Part shown: positions 21,101-31,306 of the stretch, piece after piece
Position numbering within the stretch: position 1 is the first letter of the stretch
How the letters are laid out: every line of letters begins with the position of its first letter
NCBI GenBank assembly: GCA_946894095.1
Contig: OX335642.1
Span: forward strand, 18,115,021 to 18,179,020
Source of the DNA: Incurvaria masculella
Taxonomy: Eukaryota; Arthropoda; Insecta; Lepidoptera; Incurvariidae
DNA: 64,000 nt
Direction of reading: 5' to 3'
Made by a program: the position numbers and the translations under genes
The notes under the pieces: generated by a model
Databases searched by the model: none
Told to the model about the DNA's origin: nothing
What the model saw: the letters and a program-made list of their open reading frames with translations, nothing else

Positions 21101-21640
21101 AAGTCACCACATATAATTAATGATTTATTATTGTTTTTTATTAACATACTGAGGCATTCTTCTAATTTATCAGAAAATAAATGTATACTGACCGAAGGTG
21201 ATCGATATACTGCAAGGATTAATAAATTCTCTATCTCTATGCAACTAACCTCAAATTCTTTCTCCACAGATAATCTCACAATGTCATGTCTATTTTTGGC
21301 TTTCCAACATTTCCTTACAAATATGATGGTACCACCTCTTATAAAATTATTTCTAGAACTACTACTCACTACTACATATTCGTTGGAGTTGTACATATCA
21401 ACCTCATTTGCGTCCAGCCATGATTCAGTCATACAAAAAACATCAATTTTATTTTCTTGAAAACACATATCTAACTGAAGATCCTTTCCGCGTAAACCTT
21501 GTACATTTTGATGTGCTACAACAAATTTATTTTTGGTTATTTTGGAGAGCCAAATTTTTTTTTCTAAATTTTCACTGAGGTTGGTTTGAGAATTCTTTCT
21601 AAAAAACATGCCTTGTTTGACTGTGTCACAAAATCAGTTA
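18200..21640 (-). mobile_element. Non-LTR retrotransposon (CR1/jockey-type LINE), near full length
   Basis: The element is on the minus strand. Its 3' end is a short (TGAAA)n-type tail at 18201-18222, preceded by an approximately 470-bp 3' UTR. A 3' UTR relative lies at 57998-58300. The 5' limit is uncertain. A 35-bp direct repeat at 21652-21686 and 21712-21746 (TTGTACCTAGTAAAC..., period 60) lies just upstream and may be part of its 5' UTR. No ORF1 was found. Confidence 0.8.
18691..21609 (-). CDS. LINE polyprotein: AP-type endonuclease and reverse transcriptase
   Basis: This is a single uninterrupted 972-codon frame. The N-terminal third is an exonuclease-endonuclease-phosphatase domain with HQNVQGL near residue 35, ESWLD, GDFNVNF and SDHFGQL, the metal-binding and catalytic motifs. 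The middle is a reverse transcriptase: ARVIPLYKKGE and NYRPVSLLP, FCDLTKAFDCVDH (motif A), GIPQGSILGPLLFIIYINDL, and FADDISLL (motif C, catalytic FADD). The C-terminus (NTRYKENVQL to SIRLYNKLP) is the thumb/tail typical of CR1/jockey-group LINEs. All key residues are present, so the copy could still be enzymatically intact. The exact clade (CR1, Daphne or jockey-like) was not settled. Confidence 0.92.
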   Translation of the reverse strand: MFFRKNSQTNLSENLEKKIWLSKITKNKFVVAHQNVQGLRGKDLQLDMCFQENKIDVFCMTESWLDANEVDMYNSNEYVVVSSSSRNNFIRGGTIIFVRKCWKAKNRHDIVRLSVEKEFEVSCIEIENLLILAVYRSPSVSIHLFSDKLEECLSMLIKNNNKSLIICGDFNVNFPLAQRESHELSDLMDSFMLRQQIFEYTRVTMTTESCIDNIFTDREVSEANIFKSIKSDHFGQLISIEIKSKKNECSRKIGQIRNICNENVLLLNKAIHQEFQSVNIDFQTFFKSFVRLTEAYIPLRCKSMNKTKQFNDWATNGIRTSKRKLFLLYDLLKICDHESFRIYVSKYSKLFKKVSIVAKQMSLRDGILSSKDKIKTSWQIIKQETGKSVEKKYSDIELKMNNEIILTDQLQVAELFNNYFCTEPDRLTTKLNSNVTVASDFLNMYSKRNPEAIIFEPVTLSEVRLIFRRMKSKPSLDLWHMSPKLIKSLSNSLVYPLTQIINRCLKHGTFPDLLKIARVIPLYKKGEHNEVTNYRPVSLLPVFSKIFEKVIERRLTQFFKEHNIINLKQFGFQKGKSTCDAIASMLKLILVSLDQSHNTYGLFCDLTKAFDCVDHNILLRKLEYYGIRGRELLICKSYLENRTQICDVNGAKSEKQAVTMGIPQGSILGPLLFIIYINDLSGCIQEEIEVIMFADDISLLLKDKNSKELHKHLNNVLHSLNSWFEANNLLLNISKTNLMHFALGTHRRLLDINLSNSIKEASLNVASEITFLGVVFDDQLKWKAHIDKIAKKLSSACYAIRKIRELCGCKAAKTVYFAFFDCVMSYGLMFWGTAAEANRIFVLQKRALRAILGMKARDSCREVFRELNIMSMPSAYVYHNLLYARKHIQETPLNRDVHPHNTRYKENVQLVKHRLAKMTKSFVCNSIRLYNKLPETVRAMDENEYKTKIKSIVISKSYYTVNDALSDKSLTI

Positions 21641-22724
21641 TTTTGCACTGTTTGTACCTAGTAAACTTTTGAACGTAGTTGGAAAGTAAGTAAAAACTCT
21701 TTCGTAGTTGTACCTAGTAAACTTTTGAACGTAGTTGGAAAGGTGGTATTTGGGCACGTGTAGGGCGAGGGGTTAGTCACTCGAGCAAAAAGTGTACACC
21801 AGATTCCCAGTAGTCAAGATTTCCTTGGGATTTCTAGATTCCTAAAGATTTCCAAGGACTACCAAAGATTCTTAGAGATTCCTAAAGATTTCCAAAGATT
21901 CCTGGAGATTCCTAAAGATTTCCAAAGACTACCAAAGACTCTCAGAGATTCCTAAAGATTTCCAAAGATTCCTGGAGATTCCTAAAGATTTCCAAAGACT
22001 ACCAAAGATTCTTGGAGATTTCAAATATACTGGGATTTCGTAAGATTTCTGAGGACTACCAAAGATTCCTAGAGACTACCAAAGATTACCTGGATTTTTA
22101 AGGACTACCAACACATTTTTGGTACATTCCAATGATTTCGGGATTTCTAAAGATTCTTAGTGACCACCAACGATTCATAGAGACTTATAATTGCGCGTTG
22201 CGCGCAGCACGTGTCCGTGACGTCATCGCAGACAGGCGGGCGGCGCGGCCGGCGGCGGGGGTCGGCACGGGCGCGGCGTCCGCGCGAGGCGGCAACAGCG
22301 CGGGCACGGGCGGCGGGGGCGAGCGGCGCCCGCAGGAGACGGCAACGGCGCGGCGGGCGGGGAGCCCCCGCGCTGTGGCCGTGCGATATTCGTTTTGGAC
22401 ATATTTACCCAGGCGGAATCCGGTTAAATAAGATCCCATATTATCTCAGCGATCTTTAGATCAGCGCTGATTTTTTCTTTCCCTGAGGCATTATACAATA
22501 CCATTTTTGAATCCACAGTACATATTTCACATACTAAATTTCAAGATGAGGTACTCCGCTCTTTCGAAATCTCTTAGAATCTCAGCCATCATTACGTCAG
22601 GGTTGATTTTTTTTTTGCCTGGGTCATTATAAAAGGCTATATTTGAAACCTTAGCAAATATTTCACGTAGAAAACTTCGCGATTAGGTAGGTACTCTTCT
22701 TTTTCGAAATCCCTTGCAGTCGTA

Positions 22725-23310
22725 TTCACTGTGAACCTGTAAAAACTTGGTACGAGATTAGCACCGGACTAACCATACAAAAACCGGTTTACTTCGACCT
22801 TAATACGCGTAGTAAAGTTAGTCCGCCCCGAGCTCGGTTCACAACATACCTACAATCATCTAATTATTTAATCAAAATACATACAATAAACACAGTAAAC
22901 AAACCGGCCAAGTGCGAGTCGGACTCGCACACAAAGGGTTCCGTACCATCGTAAATGATTTAACACCAAAAAATCATATTATTTGTATTTTTTTATTATC
23001 TTTAAATTTTACTTATTTGTTGTTATAGCGGCAAATTAAATACTCACTCTGTGAAAATTTCAGCTACGTAATTATTACGGTTCATGAGTAACAGCTTTGT
23101 GACAGACGGACGGACGGACGGACAGCTGAGGCTTAGTAATAGGGTTCCGTTTTCACCCTTTCGGTACGGAACCCTAAAAAGTAGTATACGCATGATAACC
23201 TTCTATTCGCTTAGTACGCGTATTAAGGTCGGACTAAACCGGTTTTTGTTTGGTTAATCCGGTGCTTATCCCGTACTAAATTTTGACAGGTTTACTCTGA
23301 ATACGGCTGA
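22725..23310. mobile_element. MITE, CAGTCGTATTCA family, carrying a GGACGG element
   Basis: The left arm (GCAGTCGTATTCACTGTG ... ACCGGACTAACC ... AACCGGTTTACTTCG) is answered in inverse at 23215-23310 (AAACCGGTTTTTG ... TTACTCTGAATACGGCTG). Arms are about 100 bp. The GGACGG element at 22901-23180 is inserted between them. Confidence 0.75.
22901..23180 (+). repeat. Lepidopteran GGACGG element, copy A
   Basis: It begins AACCGGCCAAGTGCGAGTCG, continues GGGTTCCGTACCATCGT, has a (GGAC)n run near 23106-23121 and ends GGTACGGAACCCTAAAAA. The GGTTCCGTACC and GGTACGGAACC blocks are inverted copies. This is a well-known high-copy element of moth and butterfly genomes. Confidence 0.85.
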
Positions 23311-23708
23311 ATATGTTTTGGAATTGTGTCGTCGGGCACACGCGGAGTGCGCGCTGCGCACACTCGTGCGCACACGTGTGCGTGATTTCTTCGCAAACTG
23401 GCGGCCGCGCCCACGGCCGCGCTATCATTGTTAGATTAGATCCCGTATTATCTCAGCGATCATTAGGTCAGCCCTGTTTTTTTTTTTGCCTGATGCATTA
23501 TGCAATACCATTTTTGAAGCCATAATACATATTTGACATACTCAACTTCACGATGAGGTACTCCGATCTTTCGAAATCCCTTAGTATCTCAGCCATCATT
23601 AGGTCAAAGTTGATTATTTCTTTGCCTGGGCCGTTATAAAAGTCTATATTTAAAAACCTAGTAAATATTTCACGTACTCGAGATAAGGTACTCTTATTTT
23701 AAAAACCT

Positions 23709-23815
23709 TTACAGTCTTATTCAGAACTAACCTGTCAAAACTTACGTACTGTACTAGAATTGCACCGGACTAAGCATACAACCGGTTTAGTCCGACCCCG
23801 ACAAGATTATCTGAG
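23709..23815. mobile_element. MITE fragment, CAGTCGTATTCA family
   Basis: It starts ACAGTCTTATTCAGAACTAA and continues CACCGGACTAAGCATACAA, CCGGTTTAGTCCGACC: one arm of the 22725-23310 element, without a clear second arm. Confidence 0.6.
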
Positions 23816-24269
23816 ATTACAAAGACTTTGATCGGATTGCCAATGATTCGCTTAGGATTCCTACACTCCCTGGGAGTACTCGAGACTACCCAAGATTTTC
23901 CTATTCCTCGGACTCCCGCCCAGGATTACTCGAGATTTCCATTAATTTGAAAGGATTCCCAATGATTTCCTTGGTATTCTCAGATTCCTTAGGATTACTC
24001 GGGATTACATAAGATTTCCAGATTCCTCGGACTCCCATCGGATTCCTCGGACTCCGCCTAAGATTACCCGAGATTTCCATGAATTTGATAGGATTCCCAA
24101 TGATTTCCTTGGGATTTCCAGATTCTTTAGGATTACTCGGGATTACATAAGATTTCCGAGATTCTCCGGACTCCCACCAGATTCCTCGGACTCCCACCTA
24201 AGATTCTTGAGATTCCCAAACGATTGTACACCAGATTCCTTGAGTGAGTGACCCCTCGGTGTAGGGTTA

Positions 24270-25315
24270 CGTAGATGAACAAGGAATATTGTAAGTCTGT
24301 TAAAATTATTAATTTCAAGTATATTGAGGGTCTATATTGTGTTCATTTGAAGTATTTGCGTCAACTCTGCCAATCCATCGTCTACCTTGTCGTCAATAAC
24401 ATCTCTAGACCTGAAATTATTGACTGAAAATAAGCATTCCGGAACGAGTACTAATAACGGATTAAGTTGTCGGAAATGGTTACATTTTTCACATGCGTTA
24501 TCTGTAAATAAAATGTAAATTAATCGCAACCGATTATAAAAATTTGCACAGATTTTTTTCAGAATTAAAACCGATAATTATTGATGAGAAATCGTAATGT
24601 GTGATTTTACGATTTCTCTTATTAGTAAGAAGAAGGTAGTAAGAAGAAGAAGGTAGAAGAAATTTATTTAACGTTGAAGTTTTCTTCATTTTTTTCATGC
24701 ATAGGCAGAAATATACTTTTGTGAGCGTCTGTAATTAAAATTATTTGACAGTAAATGTTTTATTATACAAACTGACATTTAATTTTCGCCATTGAAAATA
24801 GGTATATTTTAACCTACCACTGATTTTAACTACCAGGTCAAATTTTAAGGAAGCCTATGGGCGTCTGGCGTACGCCTTTGGTCGAGCTGCACAAAAGCAA
24901 ATATGGGAATTCCCTACTTGCAAGGTTGGGTGTAAGCACTGAAGAGCAAGGAAGGAGAAGTGGCACGCGGTCGACATCGCGTCTCCGGTATAGGGCCGAA
25001 ATGACCATATAATCGCATGGCAATCCGGTGGCGCGTCGAATGCCACCAAACATCGCCACCACGCCCGAATGTGCTCTAAAGTCAGTTCCCACCCGCACAA
25101 ACCCTAAAGAGCTAGCTCCGCCCGCGTTAAGGTCCGACGAAGAGGGACGGATTTTCCAATTTTGGGACCGTCGTGAAGACTGCGGGGCTCTGATATTTGG
25201 AAATATGGAGTAATAATTCCTCTTATTAAATAATAATTAAAAATAAAAACGCCGCGGGTCTTGTCCGTATTGCGGGGAAAATATATTTTAATATAAAAGT
25301 GAAATAATTTAAATT
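24270..25315. other. Non-coding stretch
   Basis: AT-rich. There is a (GAAGAAGGTA)n-like purine segment near 24625-24660. 24838-25130 is less AT-rich and holds small overlapping frames on the minus strand that resemble no family recognised. No gene is claimed. Confidence 0.5.
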
Positions 25316-25319
25316 AGGT

Positions 25320-25725
25320 TTTTTTTTTTATGTGACCTGACATGGATGGCTAATACCACACAACTACCGTTATGATATTAGCCCAATACACCACATTCCC
25401 GAAGGAATTAGGTGCCATGCCAGGACCTTCCCTTTATGAGCACGGCTACATTGAACTGGATGGAAAACACGGACAATTTTTCATTGCCGCTTCGACCATC
25501 TTTTCATCCAATGCAATGGTACCAACCCGGGCGGACTTAAACCCTACCACCTAGTAGGGGAAGGGGACCTACAGTTTTACATGGATTCCGAACCATGGAG
25601 CAGCTCGCATTCGTGACGAAATGCACTTATCGAACTCTGAAAGAGAAAGACAGTGGTGCAAGTTGGTATTGAACCCGGGCCTCTGGTACGCTAGGCCGGT
25701 CCCCGCGCCACTAGGCTACGAGCCC
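25320..25725 (-). repeat. SINE with tRNA-like head, near full length
   Basis: On the minus strand it begins GGGCTCGTAGCCTAGTGGCG (A-box-like), then a B-box-like GGTTCAATACC. The body runs TCGCATTGGATGAAAAGATGG-like, TCCGTGTTTTCC and GGTCCTGGCATGGCACC, and it ends GTGTGGTATTAGCCATCC with an A-rich tail. The antisense body gives a spurious 60-codon frame (starting MILAQYTTF) that recurs wherever this SINE lies reversed. Confidence 0.85.
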
Positions 25726-25849
25726 ATTTTATGCTTATATTATTTCATTGAGTACTTATTTATTATTGTTTTTTTTTAATCACGGTAACTATCAACACTC
25801 ACTTGTAAAAAAAAACTATTACTTTAATGATTTAATTTGAGAATATTGT

Positions 25850-26070
25850 CACGTACACACACACAAAACCTTACACATCCTTACACTACACACACACCCT
25901 CACAGATGCACACACACCCTTAAAAATACTCTGCATTATTACGGATTTTTATGTTGAAAACTATTAGCTGGCATTATGTTTAGTTTTTAAAACCTGTTTT
26001 GTATTTGTTTTAAGCTGTTAGTTTTCCAAATAAATAAATAAATAATAAATAAATAAATGAATAAATAAAT
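25850..26070. repeat. Simple repeats
   Basis: (CA)n-rich text with ACACACACCCT blocks at 25855-25925 and (AAAT)n at about 26028-26068. Confidence 0.85.
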
Positions 26071-26224
26071 AATTCCTCTCATTTTAAAGCGCCAAAATCA
26101 TTTTAAATCCGCGGGAAGGTCATGGGGCCATGAGTTCTGTGATTTTTTCTTATGTTAAGAAATAAAATTAATTAAATGAATAATTTTTGATATTCATCGT
26201 TTAATTCAGCGTTTGATATTGTTT

Positions 26225-26760
26225 TAGTAGGTTCAAATCCCCGCTTGCGCCCATCAAAGGCCCGAACCACTTTCTTTTATTCTCAGAGTTGGATAAATGA
26301 ATTTCGTTACGAATTCTAGTTGTTTCATCGTTTAGATATATGTAAAACTGTAGGTGCCTTTTCCCTACTAGTTAATTGGGTAAGCCCGCCCAGATTGGTA
26401 CCATCGTATGAGATAATAAATACCTATGGTCGAAACAATATCGAAAACATTTCATAACTTATACACCAGTGAAGTTTCTTTGCGGGTTCTTCTTTACTGA
26501 TTGATCGAATCCGCAGATCAATTAAATTGTGACATCACTTAGTGTATAGTTTGACTACCAGAAGTTGAATAAATAAATGAAATGAAACCGCAATCATAAA
26601 TTTTCCGTGTTTTCCATACAGTTCAATGTAGCCGTTGTCATAAAAGGAAGGTCCTGGAGGACCCTCACTTCTAAAGGAGTGAGGGTAATAGCGGGTAAAA
26701 ACGGAGGCACCACCGAAGTTCCATAATTCCTCTTAATCTTATACCATGGTACGGAACCCT
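26225..26760 (+). repeat. SINE with tRNA-like head, interrupted
   Basis: It begins at the B-box GTTCAAATCCCCGC and continues TCGTTACGAATTC, CTGTAGGTGCC, GCCCGCCCAGATTGGTACC. It is broken at about 26440-26590 by the GCGGRTTCTTCTTTACTG retroposon tail, then resumes TCCGTGTTTTCCATACAG and AGGAAGGTCCTGG. Confidence 0.7.
26484..26590 (+). repeat. Retroposon 3'-end repeat (GCGGRTTCTTCTTTACTG family), copy A
   Basis: GCGGGTTCTTCTTTACTGAT, the hairpin GATCGAATCCGCAGATC, ACATCACTTAGTGTA and TTTGACTACCA, with a tail ending AAATGAAATGAAA. Relatives: 26767-26850, 48959-49062 and 61527-61622. Its parent LINE was not identified. Confidence 0.6.
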
Positions 26761-26766
26761 TCGTGT

Positions 26767-26850
26767 GCGAGTTTATTTGCGGCTTCTTCTTTACTAAGTA
26801 AACGAATCCGCGGATCTATCAGCTCGTAACTTACTGTAGTTTTATGTATA
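26767..26850 (+). repeat. Retroposon 3'-end repeat, partial copy
   Basis: GCGGCTTCTTCTTTACTAAG and CGAATCCGCGGATCTATC match the family, but the tail is lost. Confidence 0.5.
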
Positions 26851-27149
26851 TGTGAGTATGGCTACATTTAACTGGAAGGACAACACGGACAATTTCACAT
26901 TACCACTTCGACCATCTTTCATCCAATGCGTAGTACCCACCTGGGAATTCTAAACGAATAAGGACAAAGAGTTCGAGCGGAAGGATGCACCCTGGGATTC
27001 TTCGAGAAGAGAGACCACACGGGCATTAAACTCTACATCCCAGGCCACTGAACACCTGCTCTACCAACACGACCATATAGTATGCAAGCAATATCCGTGA
27101 TCGCGACGATGCTGCAACGGTACGTACATAAGCAATATTTCGTTCTGCT

Positions 27150-27330
27150 ATCTGATTGATCCGTCTGGCACATCGAGTACGGAAGCACGCGAGTGGCGAC
27201 CGAAACTCATACGCATAAAGGCAGCGTAGCAACGTTTTAGGGATACCTAATACACTGATGGTAGCGCCGGCCATTCAGTTCGCTTACGAATTCGGGACGC
27301 GCAACATCTCATTTTTGTTGCAACAATGTC
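27150..27330. repeat. Interspersed repeat ending GAATTCGGGACGCGCAACATC
   Basis: Text such as GGCGACCGAAACTCATACGC, GTAGCGCCGGCCATTCAGTT and GGGACGCGCAACATC recurs at 33340-33550 and 61645-61775. Non-coding. Confidence 0.6.
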
Positions 27331-27359
27331 GTCCGGTGCCGTACGCCTATTCTTAGAAT

Positions 27360-27535
27360 GTCTTGCTCAGGAATCAGGATTTTTTAGTCGAGAAAACTGC
27401 TTTTATAGCGGAGCGATTCCGGAGCACGGTATTTCAATGATTCAAAGTTTTCCGTCGAGAAAATCGCTTTGACAATCGACATAAAAACGGTTTTCTAGAC
27501 TGGAAGATTCCTGAATCCTGACTGCTACTGGAACC
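27360..27535. repeat. Foldback relative of the 1-240 repeat
   Basis: ATTCCGGAGCACGGTATTTC, AAGTTTTCCGTCGAGAAAAT and CGGTTTTCTAGACTGGAAGA relate to the repeat at the window start. GAGAAAACTGCTTTTATAGC and the downstream AAAACGGTTTTCTAG are roughly inverted. Confidence 0.5.
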
Positions 27536-27697
27536 AAGTAAAGGCCTACAGTTGTTTTGTGTCATTTGAACCCGTGAACCTCAGGATTGACAGAATTCGC
27601 AAGCGAGGCCGGCGTCAGTGTATTGTTCGCGGGTGAAGTGTAATTAAAGGCGAAAATAGCAAAAGGTAACAACAGCATTGCACAACCCACTCGCCAT

Positions 27698-27876
27698 GGA
27701 ACGATGGTCGAAGAGCCAATGTAAATTGACCGTGTTTTCAATCCAGTATAAAGTAGCCGTGCAATATTAGAAAGGTTAGGAAGGAAGCCGTGCAATATTG
27801 GCACCTAGTTAGGTGTGTTAGACTAATATCATGGCAGAAGGTGGCAGCCATCCAGGTCCAATCACATAAAAAAAAT
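27698..27876 (+). repeat. SINE 3' fragment
   Basis: Starts at GGAACGATGGTCGAAG and ends GCAGCCATCCAGGTCCAATC with an A tail. TGCAATATT...GGAAGG text is duplicated inside it. Confidence 0.65.
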
Positions 27877-27879
27877 CTC

Positions 27880-28700
27880 TTTGGTCATCATGGCGCGCAG
27901 TGTTATCACTTAAATGTGCCTACGTGTCGCCGCTACACTATAGATAAAGGAAGTTATAGTGTTGAATGCGTATAATAAAAGTTCACAGATGGCATTTCAG
28001 AATATACAAACCAATGAATTATTTTTTTCAATGACATTTCATAATTTAGAATCAAGCTTAGTTTAATGACCGTGACCGTTGACCGTAGTTCAGGAAATGA
28101 CGGCAGATGGCGCTGGTTTGAAATGTCATATTACCAGCGAAAATAAGGAGTTATCGGCGAGATTTGCAATAGATGCAATATGCGGAGGCGGCAAGACCTA
28201 CCGAAGACCTACGGGTGCTATGGTTCCCACCTGGACGTTTTCGGGTGTCCGGCGGGAATAGCGTCCCTATGCATAACCGAAAGTTTGGTCACTGGGAGCC
28301 CTATATAATAAACAGCGAGGTGAAAATCTTACAGCCTGCACAAATACACTCTATGCCTACTATTATTTATCGGATTTTTACGGATGAGTTACTGTCGCCA
28401 TTACCGTCATTCCTTACTCGATGATCCGTCACGTCGCGCTCCCAATGAGCGTGGTCGCGCATGCAGAGGCGCAATTCAAATTCGGCGGTGCAGGAATCAG
28501 CTATTCCGTTCAGGCAGTGTCTAGACATGCAGACAGACGCATTGTCTAGACGCAACGCGCAGGGCACAATGGCTTTATTTCGGCAACTGCAGCGGCGTGG
28601 CTGCCATACTGAGTGGTACTCATTACCGGTATGGTAACACGGCGGTGGAGTATCGTTAAATGACTGGTCGAGACAAATGGTGTTTTTTTAATGGAACTAA
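27880..28700. other. Non-coding stretch
   Basis: No exon or repeat family was firmly recognised. 28080-28300 is GC-balanced with short frames only. Confidence 0.5.
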
Positions 28701-28701
28701 C

Positions 28702-28947
28702 TGGTTACCATAGTTAATTAAATCGCGGGGGGGACAGGTAAGTGAGTGATTAAATCCGACGTTGAGTTCTTACCATGCCAATAGGTAATTTTCGATTCAA
28801 TTTGACGAATAACACGCATGGAGGTGAAGAAATAACCCTGTATGCTAACACGTCGTTTTACAGATGACATGTACGAAATGAAACTAAACGTCAGATTTAA
28901 TCACTTACGTGACAGTCCACCCGAAGTGTTAATTTAAAATGGTAACC
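28702..28947. mobile_element. MITE, GGTTACCATRGTAAATTAA family, copy B
   Basis: GGTTACCATAGTTAATTAAA at the left and TTAATTTAAAATGGTAACC at the right are inverted. Inside each lies GAGTGATTAAATC and its inverse GATTTAATCACTTAC. Complete, 246 bp. Confidence 0.8.
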
Positions 28948-29019
28948 ACACTGGACACTTGACTAATACCACTCCTTTACTGTCATGATCAAAGATTTTG
29001 GAAAAAATCAGCTAGCTTT

Positions 29020-29255
29020 TTAAACTGAATGGAAAAACCCGACAATTTTTGTTGCAGCTTCGACTATCTTTAATCCGATGCGATGGTTCCAACGAGGGCA
29101 GGAATAAAACTTTTACCTGGTAGAGGAAGGAACATTCAGTTTTACGTGGATTTAGAACAATGGAGCAGCTCACATTCGTAATGTATAGTAATGTATAATG
29201 ATAAGTATCCAACTCCGAAAGAGAAAGAAACTGGTACATCAACGGGCAGCTACAA
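29020..29255 (-). repeat. SINE body fragment
   Basis: Antisense body blocks: GCAGCTTCGACTATC, TCCGATGCGATGGTTCCAAC, GGAGCAGCTCACATTCG and CTCCGAAAGAGAAAG. Confidence 0.65.
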
Positions 29256-29504
29256 GCCGCCTAACACATTGTGGTTTTTTAAAGAACTGGACATATAATA
29301 ACCAAATAACGTTATCCCGAAGTGATTGATTGCCATGCAATCGGGGCAAGCCCGGTGCGAGCTTCTACAAAGTGGTCTGTAGTTTTGCTACTAAATAACT
29401 ATGTCATGTATACCCAAAACTTGGTCATTTGAACATGATCTGGTCATATCATGGTTAATAAATTATAGTTTTAAGGAGAACGTACCGTGACTTCAGGTCA
29501 GGAA

Positions 29505-29650
29505 CGTAGCGTTCGTAATCGTAGAGCTTCTATGAAAATATATATGTCTGCAGATGAAGCAAAAAAAGTGTGCTGTGATCGTACCCTATGGCGTGGTATG
29601 GCGTAGAACGCTCATCTCTGCCCACCCGTCAGGTGAAGCGGCGTGAAGGT
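29505..29650 (+). repeat. Interspersed repeat with TGCTGTGATCGTACC core
   Basis: TAATCGTAGAGC, GATGAAGC, TGTGCTGTGATCGTACC and GCGGCGTGAAGGTATGT recur at 38160-38262, inverted at 43915-43995, and at 55945-56050. Family unknown. Confidence 0.6.
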
Positions 29651-29659
29651 ATGTGGTCA

Positions 29660-29992
29660 TCAGTCAGCCTCGGCAGCCCAGTGGTTCGACGCCTTGCGAT
29701 TCGATAAGCTGGGTGAAGCACCTCTGAGCGCGGTTGGATTCTGGATGGGTGACCATTTTCAACCGTTGAGGCTGGCCGCGGTTTGGATTCCACGTAAAAC
29801 TTAATAGGTGATAGGGATAATCCCGCCTGGATCACTAGTACGAACGATGGTCAAATCGGCAATGAAATTTGTCCGTGTTTCAATCCATCCAGTTCAATGC
29901 AGCCGAGCAATATAAGGAAGACACCTAGTTCCCATGTGGTGTCTGACGGTCAGTTTGGTATAAGCCATCCATGTCCAGTTACATAAAAATAA
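29660..29992 (+). repeat. SINE with 5S rRNA-like head
   Basis: The head reads GTCAGCCTCGGCAGCCCAGT, then a 5S-like GAGCGCGGTTGGATTCTGG with ATGGGTGACC. The body runs GGATTCCACGTAAAACTTAA, CGAACGATGGTCAAA and ends CCATCCATGTCCAGTTACAT plus AAAAA. Confidence 0.8.
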
Positions 29993-29999
29993 TTGTTTA

Positions 30000-30790
30000 T
30001 GTATTATTATTCTTAAAAAAAAACAGTTTGATACTGTCCAACTTCCCCCACTTTGGACACATTTTGACAATTATTTCCCAGTGTTTTTCTGTTATCAACA
30101 ATGGTAAATACTTACTGTTAATATTAGAAGGAATTATATTATAATAATATATTTACACAAACAGGTACGATCAGCTGGTAGTGGCAAACGCTTTTGTAAA
30201 CTTATGTAAACTAAAGAGAAATTGAAAACAATCCAGCGAAGTTGTTTGCCAGCTTTTCGCTGTTATTGTTTACCTGGCTCATGATAAAATATGAAAAACA
30301 ATAAATAATTCCACTAAGTCACGAAACCGAAATGTTTGGGACAGTTTTTTGTATTCAAAACTCTTCTAAATCCTGAAATCAATGCAATTATTTGCCGACC
30401 TGTATATATGCTCTAAGAATCGATGGTGGTGTGCTCTTTGAATTCGCTCAGTGCACCACCGACACGTGTACGTATTCTTGTTGTCGAGATGCCGCTCTTT
30501 GTTCTATTAGCAGTCGGCTGTCGTCCTTTATAATTTTACAACTAAATACGGTGAGATTCTGACGCACACAGACATGAGAAGCACTTGATTAAGCAATGAA
30601 TAAGAATCTCCCCTTCCGAATAGGTCGTTGAATTTATTTCCGAGAATGTTTATTTGTATACTTTCATACCCCCTTCGGGTAATTTTACACTTTTAGACAG
30701 TGTTTCTAAATTATAGTTGTTTTATGTAACTGGCCATGAATAACTTATAACACGTCCATCTTCACGATGTAAGCACTGCGCACGGCATTT
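30000..30790. other. Non-coding stretch
   Basis: AT-rich, with no frame or repeat recognised. Confidence 0.5.
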
Positions 30791-30796
30791 CTGAAG

Positions 30797-30965
30797 GTGC
30801 CAAACCAGGACGAAACGGACAACTTTTCATTTAATTTCGAACAGCTTTTACATATCCAATGCAATGGACCTAGACAAGGGACCTACATTTTTTCATGAAC
30901 ACCACGAAATTCAAATAACCAACTAGGAAAAAGATAGAAATCTGTACATGGACGGGGCTGGGATG
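30797..30965 (-). repeat. Degenerate SINE body fragment
   Basis: Antisense blocks GGTGCCAAACCAGGACG, CGGACAACTTTTCAT and CCAATGCAATGG are still legible. Confidence 0.5.
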
Positions 30966-30984
30966 GATCCAAAAGCGGCAGCGA

Positions 30985-31306
30985 ATGCCCCCTGATTGCA
31001 ATTAGTTCCACAAGGACGTAAGTAACACACAATTGATGATCCAGCTATATTTTAAAGATAAAACTATAAGTCTCTGGAGCACAAAGCTCTCAAATTAAAC
31101 AAATATTCATAAAATAAGTTAGAACATAGAATTTAAGCATCAGAGATACCTTTATAGGTTTCAAATATGGATAGACTGTCGGCGTATTTTAATATTTTTG
31201 AAATTCCGAAACAATTGGTAGTTATTTTTAAAAATAATGAAATTTGGTTCTACTTACACCCTTATGGAACTGATTGCAATCAGGTGCTAACACCACCCCC
31301 CCCCCC
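30985..31306. mobile_element. MITE, GTTAGCACCTGATTGCA family, copy B
   Basis: The left end CCCCCTGATTGCAATTAG (partly eroded) and the right end TGATTGCAATCAGGTGCTAA are followed by a run of Cs (31295-31307). The interior ACGTAAGTAACACA matches copy A at 17725. Confidence 0.7.

Larger units (their letters stand above)
21760..24266. mobile_element. 2.5-kb composite repeat with inverted ends and internal direct copies
   Basis: The ends carry CGAGGGGTTAGTCACTC (left) and the inverse GAGTGAGTGACCCCTCG (right). Inside each end is an irregular short-period repeat (AAGATTTCCAAAGATTCC type at 21820-22160; ACTCCCACCAGATTCCTCGG type at 23840-24210). Between them two direct copies of one unit occur (about 22190-22720 and 23330-23708), sharing CACGTGT, TTATCTCAGCGATC and GAGGTACTCCG, and separated by a MITE. 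No protein was recognised. Confidence 0.55.

Noticed and set aside
25372..25554. Repeated 60-codon frame starting MILAQYTTF (also 51518-51700 and 52743-52925)
   Set aside because: It is the antisense of the SINE body and recurs wherever the SINE lies; not a protein gene.
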